DNA of 29,482 bases from CAYWBI01 sp964456445 (GTDB taxonomy: Bacteria; Calditrichota; Calditrichia; Calditrichales; J004), in contig CAYWBI010000026.1 in assembly GCA_964456445.1 (NCBI GenBank), positions 1 to 29,482 on the forward strand, read 5' to 3'. Below the pieces are notes generated by a model. It searched no databases. It was not told where the DNA came from and saw only the letters and a list, made by a program, of their open reading frames with translations. A program made the position numbers and the translations under genes. Below are positions 16,183 through 23,247 of this stretch, piece after piece (position 1 is the first letter of the stretch; every line of letters begins with the position of its first letter).

Positions 16183-19100
16183 TTAGTTAGATTTTGAGAC
16201 GCCTGCTTTAAATTCCATGTCATCAATATTAATGTTTTTTGTAAATGAACCAGCAGATGTTTCAAAACGTATATCATCGGTTAAGGTTTCATTTTCTATA
16301 TAAGCGCTAAGTTTTAAAATATTTTCCTTCATATCATCGTCATATCCTGAAATATGTATAACAATATGATCCGTTAAATCAAAACCGGCTTCCTTGCGCA
16401 TATTTTGGATACGGTTTACAAACTCGCGTGCAAACCCTTCGGCCAATAACTCCGGGTTGACAGCCGTATTCAGGGCAACAATTGTCGAACGGTCTTTTTG
16501 CGACACATAATTTGGCGCAGGAACCACTTCTATAGTAACGTCATTTTCGACAAGTTCAAATTCCTGATCCCCTAAATTTAATACCAATGAACCATTATTC
16601 AAATACATATTTATTTGTTTTTCATTAAATGATTTGATCGTCTTGCCAATTGACCCCATCAACTTTCCGGCGCGAATACCAAGCTGTTTAAAATTTGGTT
16701 TTGCTTTTAAGCTGACAATTTCCCGGTAGTCTTTTACGGTACGGATGGTTTTGACATTTAACTCGTCGCAAATAATCATTTCCATTTCCCTTATATGGGA
16801 GCGCTCATCAGCCGATTCACTAAAAACGACCAACTCGCTGAGTGGCTGGCGTACACGTATTTGGCTTTCGTTACGCAAGGCACGGGCGATGGTTACAATA
16901 CGTTGCGCCAAGGCCATCTTCTCTTCAAGCGCGTTATCGATAAGCTTATTTTTTGTGTCATTCAACTTTGGAAATGGCGCATGATGTATGCTTAAAACGC
17001 TTGAATCCGTGTTGAGATTTAGAAATATCTCTTCACTTAAAAACGGTGTAAACGGCGCGATCAATTTACTTACCGTAAAGATGACTTCATATAAGCTTTG
17101 ATAGGCAGCGTTCTTGTCCGCACCGGCCTCCGATTTCCAAAAACGCCGACGGTTCCGCCGAACATACCAGTTGGAGACATCATCGATCACATAGTCAGAG
17201 ACAACCCGGGCCGCCCTGGTCAGTTCATAGGCGTCTAAATATTCCGTCACTTGCTTTACAACAGAATACAGGCGCGAAAGTATCCAGCGGTCAATCTCCG
17301 GCCGGTCTTCAACAGCTTCCATTTTTGCCGTCGGATCAAATTTATCAATATTGGCATATAATACAAAAAACGAATAGGTATTTACAAGGGTGTTAAGGAA
17401 CTTTCTTTGAACCTCCGCAACCCCGGTCTCATCAAATTTTTTAGGTATCCAGGGCGGGCTGGCGGCCATAAAATACCAGCGTAGCGCATCGGCGCCATAC
17501 TTATCCATGATTGTATTTGGAAAAACAACATTGCCCTTGGATTTACTCATCTTTTGGCCATTCTTATCAAGGATCAAATCGTTTACAATAATATTTTTGA
17601 ATGCCGGTTTTCCGAACAGAACACTGGCAATATTATGCAAGGTATAAAACCACCCGCGGGTTTGATCAACACCCTCGGCGATGAAATCCGCCGGAAAGCT
17701 TTTTTCAAATTCTTCTTTATTTTCAAACGGATAATGCAACTGTGCAAAGGGCATGGAACCGGAATCGAACCATACATCGATTATCTCCGGGGTGCGTCTG
17801 AATACTTTGCCGTTTTTTTCAAAAATAATATGATCCACAAACGGACGGTGCAAATCGATTTCACTCTCTAATTGGGCAACGGGGGTACGCGTTCCGTCAT
17901 CCGCGATGTAGATACCCTGTTTGAGTTCTTCTATTGAGCCCACAGCAATATTCTCACTATCATCTTCGGCAACCCAAATGGGCAATGGGGTTCCCCAATA
18001 TCGGTCACGTGACAACGACCATTCCTTGACGTCGGCCAGCCAGTTGCCAAAACGTCCGCTGCCAATTTCAGGCGGCTGCCAGTTGATGGTTTTATTTAGC
18101 TCAACCATCGTATCCTTATATTCGGGGGATTTTATAAACCAGGATGAACGTGCATAATAGATGATCGGGTTGTGTGTACGCCAGCAATGGGGATAACTAT
18201 GCACATAATCAAAGGCATTTCGGTACAATTTGTCCATTTTCTTCAGCGCATAGATCACATCCTTGTCCACGCCTTCTTCCACATGGTCATCGGCATAGGT
18301 AAATGTTTTTACAGGTCTGCCGGAGAACACTCCCACTCCGTCTTTAAATTTTCCGCCGGGGGTTACCGGTTGTAGAAAAGGCAGGTTATATTTTTGGGAC
18401 ATCTCATAGTCATCGGCGCCAAAAGCAGGGGCCATGTGTACAATACCGGACCCATCGTCAACGGAAACAAAATCCGCCGCGACCACGGTAAATGCATTTG
18501 GCTGTTTTTCACGATCGACAGGCAGAAAATCAAATATTTGCTCATAAACGGTTCCAACGATTGCAGACCCTTTGAAGCTTTCCAGCACATTATACTCTCC
18601 ATCAAGTGCAGAAAGCCTTTCTCTGGCAAGCACAAGACGGTCGTTGATTTCATTTTTTGCATCGTCTTGTTTTACTATACGCTTATTTTCAACCAACACA
18701 TAATCGATGTCCTCGCCGACGGCCATGGCCACGTTGGAGATAAGTGTCCAGGGTGTAGTCGTCCACACCAATAGGCGTGTCCCTTCAATTGAGCGATGCG
18801 GACTTGATACCACCTTGACTTTGATATAACAGTTGGCGTCTTTCACTTCCTTATATCCAAGGGACAATTCATGCGAGCTTAAAGGCGTTTCGATGGTCGG
18901 TGATTGCGGAACAATTTTAAATCCTTTATAAATAAGCCCCTTATCGTAGATTGTTTTTAATGCCCACCAAATAGACTCAATATAAGTGTTTTGATAGGTG
19001 ATGTAAGGATGGTCCAGATCAATCCAGTACCCCATACGGTCGGTAAGCGTGCGCCATCCGTCATCCATTTCGATATGCTCGTTTACCAAATCACGGCAGG

Positions 19101-19455
19101 CCTTGTTGAATTTATCAATACCAAACGCGTCAATTTCATTTTTTTGAGTCAATCCTAATTTTTTTTCAACGGCAATTTCAACCGGTAAGCCATGCGTATC
19201 CCAACCGGCCTTACGCGGGACAAAATATCCCTGCATGGCTTTATAACGGCAAACCACATCTTTTATTGTGCGGGCCATTACATGATGGATGCCCGGTTTG
19301 CCATTTGCCGTTGGCGGGCCTTCATAAAAAATATACGGTTTGCGGTCAGCGGCCAATTCCAGACCTTTTTCAAAGGTCATTTCGTCCTGCCACTTCTTAA
19401 GAATCCGTTTCTCCAACCCGGGTAAACTTAATTTATTGGATACTTCCTTAAACAT
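16183..19455 (-). CDS. ileS: Isoleucyl-tRNA synthetase, eukaryote-like (IleRS2) type, 1090 aa
   Basis: Charges tRNA-Ile with isoleucine. The Rossmann domain signature PPTANGKPGIHHV contains GIHH (55-58) where the class I HIGH motif belongs. The CP1 editing domain follows (about 200-400, with WTTTPWTL near 225 and the GIVHMAPAFGADDYE segment). The KMSKS loop is at 635-639. The C-terminal half is the anticodon-binding helical domain plus an extended tail, and no C-terminal Cys4 zinc finger is seen. Length and motifs fit the long type found in Bacteroidetes and eukaryotic cytosol. AGGA lies about 9 nt before the ATG. It heads the co-directional set ileS-traR/dksA-lspA-rluD. Confidence 0.96.
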   Translation of the reverse strand: MFKEVSNKLSLPGLEKRILKKWQDEMTFEKGLELAADRKPYIFYEGPPTANGKPGIHHVMARTIKDVVCRYKAMQGYFVPRKAGWDTHGLPVEIAVEKKLGLTQKNEIDAFGIDKFNKACRDLVNEHIEMDDGWRTLTDRMGYWIDLDHPYITYQNTYIESIWWALKTIYDKGLIYKGFKIVPQSPTIETPLSSHELSLGYKEVKDANCYIKVKVVSSPHRSIEGTRLLVWTTTPWTLISNVAMAVGEDIDYVLVENKRIVKQDDAKNEINDRLVLARERLSALDGEYNVLESFKGSAIVGTVYEQIFDFLPVDREKQPNAFTVVAADFVSVDDGSGIVHMAPAFGADDYEMSQKYNLPFLQPVTPGGKFKDGVGVFSGRPVKTFTYADDHVEEGVDKDVIYALKKMDKLYRNAFDYVHSYPHCWRTHNPIIYYARSSWFIKSPEYKDTMVELNKTINWQPPEIGSGRFGNWLADVKEWSLSRDRYWGTPLPIWVAEDDSENIAVGSIEELKQGIYIADDGTRTPVAQLESEIDLHRPFVDHIIFEKNGKVFRRTPEIIDVWFDSGSMPFAQLHYPFENKEEFEKSFPADFIAEGVDQTRGWFYTLHNIASVLFGKPAFKNIIVNDLILDKNGQKMSKSKGNVVFPNTIMDKYGADALRWYFMAASPPWIPKKFDETGVAEVQRKFLNTLVNTYSFFVLYANIDKFDPTAKMEAVEDRPEIDRWILSRLYSVVKQVTEYLDAYELTRAARVVSDYVIDDVSNWYVRRNRRRFWKSEAGADKNAAYQSLYEVIFTVSKLIAPFTPFLSEEIFLNLNTDSSVLSIHHAPFPKLNDTKNKLIDNALEEKMALAQRIVTIARALRNESQIRVRQPLSELVVFSESADERSHIREMEMIICDELNVKTIRTVKDYREIVSLKAKPNFKQLGIRAGKLMGSIGKTIKSFNEKQINMYLNNGSLVLNLGDQEFELVENDVTIEVVPAPNYVSQKDRSTIVALNTAVNPELLAEGFAREFVNRIQNMRKEAGFDLTDHIVIHISGYDDDMKENILKLSAYIENETLTDDIRFETSAGSFTKNINIDDMEFKAGVSKSN

Positions 19456-19642
19456 ACTTTTTAATCCTGTTCGTTCGATTGTTCATGGTATTTGTTACCG
19501 ACCGCAGGCCAAATTACCTCCGGGCAGTATTCGTTTAAAAAAAAACAGAATAACTAAAAAATCACCAGAAAGTAGCCTCAATATCTTAAGTGGCCGGCTA
19601 AAACTGATGATTAATAAGACGCTATTCTTAGATTATTTATAA
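19456..19642. other. Intergenic stretch between PNP and ileS (187 bp), possible weak promoter
   Basis: This is the only gap in an otherwise tightly packed cluster. On the minus strand TTGAGG (19576-19581) and TTTAGT (19553-19558) are separated by 17 bp, each four of six matches to the sigma-70 consensus, so an internal promoter for ileS is possible but weak. No stem-loop with a T-tract was found after the PNP gene, so read-through from upstream is also possible. No T-box-like or riboswitch-like structure was recognised by eye. Confidence 0.3.
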
Positions 19643-20476
19643 CTAAAGTCTTGCTATAACACCTTTCATCAAGGTTGTAAGCTGTGGTTCTGTTTCACCC
19701 GCAACGGCAATAATTTCTTCCAGGTTTACCGGCTTTAAAGCATCTGGCAAACATAAATCGGTTATAACCGAAAACGCCAACACCCGCATACCCATGTGTA
19801 CGGCTACAATATCCTCCGGAACCGTTGACATGCCAACCACATCTCCCCCTGCCGCACGCAGAAAACGGTACTCGGCGCGTGTTTCCAAATTGGGGCCCTG
19901 CACAACTACATAAACACCTTTATACATGGTAATTTGGTTTTCAAGTGCAACGTCTTCGGCGAGGGCAAGCAAATCCTTTGCATAAGGCTCGGACATATCC
20001 GGGAAGCGTGGCCCTAATTCATCGAGGTTCGGTCCGATCAGTGGATTGTCGCCAAGCAAATTGATATGATCATCAATGACCATAACATGGCCTTTTTTAA
20101 ACAAGGGATTTAAAGACCCTGCCGCATTGGAAACCAAAAGGTTTCGAACACCTAATTTATAAAATACCCGTACCGGAAAAGTAATCCGGTGCATGGGATA
20201 GCCCTCGTAATAATGAAACCGGCCCTGCATCAACAACACGGTCTTTCCGTTTATTTTACCGAGGATAAGCTTGCCTGCATGACTTTTTACAGTAGATACC
20301 GGAAAGTGCGGGATATCTGTGTAGGGAATCTCGGCAAGTACTTCAATTTCAGCTACGAGTCCGCCTAAACCAGTACCAAGGATAACGGCGGTATCGGCTG
20401 TATCCGAAAATATTCCTTTTATATAAGAAGCGGCGTTGTTGATCTCAGCTAAATACTTTTCTTTATCAAAACTCAT
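19643..20476 (-). CDS. Purine nucleoside phosphorylase I (trimeric PNP/MTAP family), 277 aa
   Basis: Catalyses phosphorolysis of inosine and guanosine to the free base and ribose-1-phosphate for purine salvage. Motifs are the phosphate-binding AVILGTGLGGL (about 29-39), STVKSHAGKLILG, MQGRFHYYEGY, NAAGSLNP (about 114-121), and GPNLETRAEYRFLR with the purine-binding Glu. MSTVPEDIVAVHMGMRVL and SVITDLC follow. Length matches the low-molecular-mass trimeric enzyme rather than hexameric DeoD. The ATG overlaps the stop of the upstream lipoprotein gene by 4 nt (ATGA), so the two are probably translated together. Confidence 0.93.
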   Translation of the reverse strand: MSFDKEKYLAEINNAASYIKGIFSDTADTAVILGTGLGGLVAEIEVLAEIPYTDIPHFPVSTVKSHAGKLILGKINGKTVLLMQGRFHYYEGYPMHRITFPVRVFYKLGVRNLLVSNAAGSLNPLFKKGHVMVIDDHINLLGDNPLIGPNLDELGPRFPDMSEPYAKDLLALAEDVALENQITMYKGVYVVVQGPNLETRAEYRFLRAAGGDVVGMSTVPEDIVAVHMGMRVLAFSVITDLCLPDALKPVNLEEIIAVAGETEPQLTTLMKGVIARL

Positions 20477-21126
20477 TGTTTGCTTTCTTTCCTGGCCTTG
20501 ATTTTATCCAGAAGGTCCTGTTTTTTCTTTTTATCTTCTGCAATTTTCTGCTTCATTTCGGCAATATTTTTTTCACGTTTTGCTTTGCTGATTTTATAAC
20601 GGTCTTTTCGCACTTCGAAAGAGGCATTTTCATAATCCACATCATCTCCAATTATCCCGAAATATATTGCGCTTGAGAGGCCAAACACGGTTATGGTTAT
20701 TCGCGGATCAATATCAACGCCCCCGGCAATAAACGCGATGCCCGTTCCGGCGCCAACCGCCGAACCCAACACCAATCCTGCGGAGCCGTAGAGCAAGGCG
20801 TTTTTCCCAAGAAAACCTTTTTCTTCACTGATTTCAAAAGAAGGTATCGGATTTGCTTCAAAATCATATATGGCCTTGGCCAGACTTAGGGATTTGATAT
20901 TTTCATAGTCAATCGAAGCCCGGTTATGGGTTTCAGAATCCACATAAACCAATTTCGCACCGTTCCGTTTTAAAACAATGCCCTTTTTTTGAGCGCCGTC
21001 TTTAAGATGGATCACAACCGATGCCTGGCTATAGGGCGACTCAGTTGTTAACGTGCGCCGACCGGCACAACTGAAGATAAAACCCGATACGATCACAAGG
21101 GTTAAAACCTTTATTGAAACGCGCAT
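20473..21126 (-). CDS. Putative lipoprotein of unknown function, 217 aa
   Basis: I do not recognise a named family. A type II signal peptide with lipobox FIFSC-AG (Cys at about 20) predicts a lipid-anchored envelope protein. The middle (35-85) has a beta-rich KDG...KGIVLKRNGAKLVYVDS pattern, like a small barrel or SH3-type fold. About 110-155 holds two hydrophobic Gly-rich stretches (YGSAGLVLGSAVGAG) that could contact membrane. The C-terminus (165-217) is a very Lys-rich helix. AGGAG 6 nt before the ATG supports the start. It lies 9 bp after divIVA and overlaps the PNP gene, an odd position for an envelope protein. Its processing enzyme LspA is encoded in the same cluster. Confidence 0.75.
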   Translation of the reverse strand: MRVSIKVLTLVIVSGFIFSCAGRRTLTTESPYSQASVVIHLKDGAQKKGIVLKRNGAKLVYVDSETHNRASIDYENIKSLSLAKAIYDFEANPIPSFEISEEKGFLGKNALLYGSAGLVLGSAVGAGTGIAFIAGGVDIDPRITITVFGLSSAIYFGIIGDDVDYENASFEVRKDRYKISKAKREKNIAEMKQKIAEDKKKKQDLLDKIKARKESKQ

Positions 21127-21135
21127 ACAATTCTC

Positions 21136-21810
21136 CTATTTTAAAAAATCATCAACATCCAGGTTATCACCAAAAATATCCTTGAAAAGATCTTTTCCCT
21201 GCGGTTTTTCGGGTTTCTCAATGGGCTTGGCTGCCGCACCGGGTACCGATGTCTTTGTCGCCGGGGAAATCTTTTTCCGCACTGGCTGTGGGTTGGAAGC
21301 GCCCGCCGTAGCAAGCGGTTTCTTTGCCCGGGTACGGTCTTTTAGCTTTTGTGTATCAAGATCATCGGTTCCCAAAACATCAATCAATTCCATTTGAGAA
21401 GAGAGCAAATGCTTTAAGCGGGAAATAAATGCATTTTTTTGATTTTGCAGGTTTATTATCTCCTCACGCATTTTAAGCACCTGTAAACGGGTACGTTCCT
21501 TTAGTTGCGCGGCAGCAAGTTCGGCTTCCTTAAGCATGAGCCCGGCTTCTTTCTGGGAATTCTGTTTTGACATCTCAGAGTTTTCCTGGACATTTTTCAG
21601 GGTTTGCTTTAATGTTTTTTCTACGTCCCTATAATTTTTCAATTCGGTTTCATTGATCAGGTTTTGTTTTGTAAGACGTTCATTTTGTTCAAGTATCTCA
21701 CGATATTTCTCGGCCACAAGCTCAAGAAAGGTATCCACCTCCACGGTGTCGTAACCGCGCATGCCTTTTTTAAATTCCTGATTTTTTATTTCTATCGGTG
21801 TAAGTTTCAT
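21136..21810 (-). CDS. divIVA: DivIVA domain protein, 224 aa
   Basis: Coiled-coil protein of the DivIVA/GpsB family, which gathers at curved membranes such as division sites and poles. The N-terminal lipid-binding motif is LTPIEIKNQEFKKGMRGYDTVEVDTFL (shown in parts: IKNQEF, RGYDTVEVDTFL). A long charged coiled coil occupies about 30-160, then a Pro/Ala/Lys linker, and an acidic end DIFGDNLDVDDFLK. The ATG at 21810 has AAGGAG 5 nt upstream, inside the last codons of yggS, and begins 1 nt after the yggS stop. An upstream in-frame extension to 21885 lies inside yggS and is not homologous. The position between yggS and ileS is the same as in Gram-positive bacteria. Confidence 0.92.
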   Translation of the reverse strand: MKLTPIEIKNQEFKKGMRGYDTVEVDTFLELVAEKYREILEQNERLTKQNLINETELKNYRDVEKTLKQTLKNVQENSEMSKQNSQKEAGLMLKEAELAAAQLKERTRLQVLKMREEIINLQNQKNAFISRLKHLLSSQMELIDVLGTDDLDTQKLKDRTRAKKPLATAGASNPQPVRKKISPATKTSVPGAAAKPIEKPEKPQGKDLFKDIFGDNLDVDDFLK

Positions 21811-21811
21811 C

Positions 21812-22510
21812 CTAACTCCTTCTCTGGCCAAAAATAGCGCTGCCCACCCTAACCATCGTACTTCCTTCACGAATGGCAATCTCAAAATCAGCGGACATCC
21901 CCATGGAAAGGGTATTTAACCGGGCCTGTCCGAGATGTTTGTTTGCCTCTTCCATCAACTGCCGGGTGGTAGAAAAAGCCCGGCTAATGGCCTGGATATC
22001 ATCCGTATGTGGCCCAATGGTCATTAAACCAACTACATCAATATCCGGTAGATCACAAATTTCCAATATAGCATCCATAGCCTGATCGGTCGGAAAACCA
22101 TGTTTGCTTGCTTCACCGCTGCTATTGATCTCGACCAAAACCCGGCTGATGTGTTGTTTTTTTTTGCTATATTTTTGTAATGCTTCGGCAATGCTTCTAC
22201 TGTCCAAAGCATGGATCAATTGACACGATGGTATCAGGTAGCGCAACTTATTTGATTGCAAAGGCCCGATGAAGTGCCATTGTATGTCGCTGGGCAGCAA
22301 GGGAATTTTATCCCGCAATTCCTGTGCGCGGCTTTCGCCAAATATCCGCTGCCCGGCTTGATACACATCTTCTATGGCCTCGATGGGAAAAAACTTGCTG
22401 ACCGCTGTGAGTTCGATATGTTCATTTTCACGGCCACAAGCTTTAGCCGCCGCGGCCATCCGTTCGCGTACTCTTTTAAGGGCATCGGAACGGCTGACTA
22501 TGTTTTTAAT
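21812..22510 (-). CDS. YggS/PLPBP-family PLP-binding protein, 215 aa from ATG or 232 aa from a non-canonical start
   Basis: PLP-homeostasis protein with a TIM-barrel fold and no known enzymatic reaction. The PLP lysine lies in LTAVSKFFP. IFGESRAQEL, WHFIGPLQSNK and LSMGMSADFEIAI...VRVGSAIFG are family signatures. The only canonical in-frame ATG is at 22459, but the codons just upstream encode SRSDALKRVRERMAAAAK, the expected family N-terminal helix. An in-frame TAA at 22515-22513 limits the extension. The only available starts there are non-standard: ATT at 22510-22508, which overlaps the stop of the preceding gene, or ATA at 22501-22499. The longer form gives the usual length of about 230 aa with the lysine at residue 39. 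Confidence 0.88.
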   Translation of the reverse strand: MKNIVSRSDALKRVRERMAAAAKACGRENEHIELTAVSKFFPIEAIEDVYQAGQRIFGESRAQELRDKIPLLPSDIQWHFIGPLQSNKLRYLIPSCQLIHALDSRSIAEALQKYSKKKQHISRVLVEINSSGEASKHGFPTDQAMDAILEICDLPDIDVVGLMTIGPHTDDIQAISRAFSTTRQLMEEANKHLGQARLNTLSMGMSADFEIAIREGSTMVRVGSAIFGQRRS

Positions 22511-22805
22511 TTTTTATGTCCATATTTTTCGGAGTCGGCGGCGGACCGATTAAGCGTATCTCCCCAAACTGACTCTCATATTTGTGGATATTATCCTGTA
22601 AGGCGCCCAAAAGGGATTTGGCATGTTGCGGCGCCATAATAATCCGCGAATATACCTTTGCCTTGGGACGACCGGGAACAACCCGGATGAAATCAAAAAC
22701 AAATTCCGCAGGTGAATGACTGATAAGTACCAAATTGCTATAGGTTCCTTCAGACTCTTTCTCACTCAGTTCGATGTTGATTTGGTTTTCTTTAGGTTCG
22801 CTCAT
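22506..22805 (-). CDS. DUF3467 family protein, 99 aa
   Basis: Small conserved protein of unknown function. The typical pattern YSNLVLISHSPAEFVFDF is followed by PGRPKAKVYSRIIMAPQHAK and a helix ending GALQDNIHKYESQFG, as in DUF3467 members. It has no signal peptide and no metal motif. The ATG at 22805 has AAGGA about 6 nt upstream; an in-frame upstream ATG at 22874 lacks homology. It is the first gene of the cluster and its stop codon overlaps the extended yggS frame. Its leader begins about 115 nt upstream if the promoter listed here is used. Confidence 0.85.
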   Translation of the reverse strand: MSEPKENQINIELSEKESEGTYSNLVLISHSPAEFVFDFIRVVPGRPKAKVYSRIIMAPQHAKSLLGALQDNIHKYESQFGEIRLIGPPPTPKNMDIKN

Positions 22806-23247
22806 CTTTTTCCTTTTCCAAACAGGGCAAAAACAATCAACTCGCAAAACAGAACCTTTTGCCCGGTTTGTCATTTGATTTTTATGGATTTATCTTCGCA
22901 ACCTTGTATTTTAAAATAAGTCAATGAATTTAGAGAAGTAGTGAAAGCATGTCAAGGATCAATCATTGCTCAAGGCGTTTCTTAGGGGGCCCATAAAAAA
23001 TTAAAAAACATAAAAAACCTTTACACCTTCACATCCACCAATTCAGGATAACAGCGCTCATTCCATTATACCAGCTTTGACTTTTACGGGTGCATTTGAA
23101 CCGGCACAGACGGTTCGTTCCAAAATTAAATATCCTTCCTAAAAAATTTTTCCCTTGTTTTATATACTTCAATAATCCGAATTTTCGTACATTTAGTTGT
23201 GTATCAAATATTAGTTGTTTTCAATAAATTCAGGTTCCAAAAGATTC
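22806..23247. other. Divergent intergenic region between DUF3467 and dnaG (442 bp)
   Basis: No gene was recognised. The region must carry the promoters of two divergent units. The minus-strand promoter at 22927-22955 is visible. For dnaG no consensus pair was convincing in the AT-rich stretch at 23120-23240. A short hairpin (GAACCG / CGGTTC, arms 23098-23103 and 23111-23116) lies about 130 nt before dnaG. A GGGGGCCC run at 22986-22993 is followed by an A-rich tract. Confidence 0.35.
22927..22955 (-). promoter_or_regulatory. Sigma-70-like promoter for the DUF3467-yggS-divIVA cluster
   Basis: On the minus strand a perfect TTGACA (22955-22950) and TAAATT (22932-22927) are separated by exactly 17 bp. 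The predicted transcript would begin near 22920, leaving a leader of about 115 nt before the DUF3467 ATG. This is the best consensus match seen in the window, though promoters in this lineage may differ from the Escherichia coli consensus. Confidence 0.5.

Noticed and set aside
19456..19642. Possible T-box or riboswitch before ileS
   Set aside because: No specifier loop, conserved T-box sequence or paired aptamer structure could be made out by eye.
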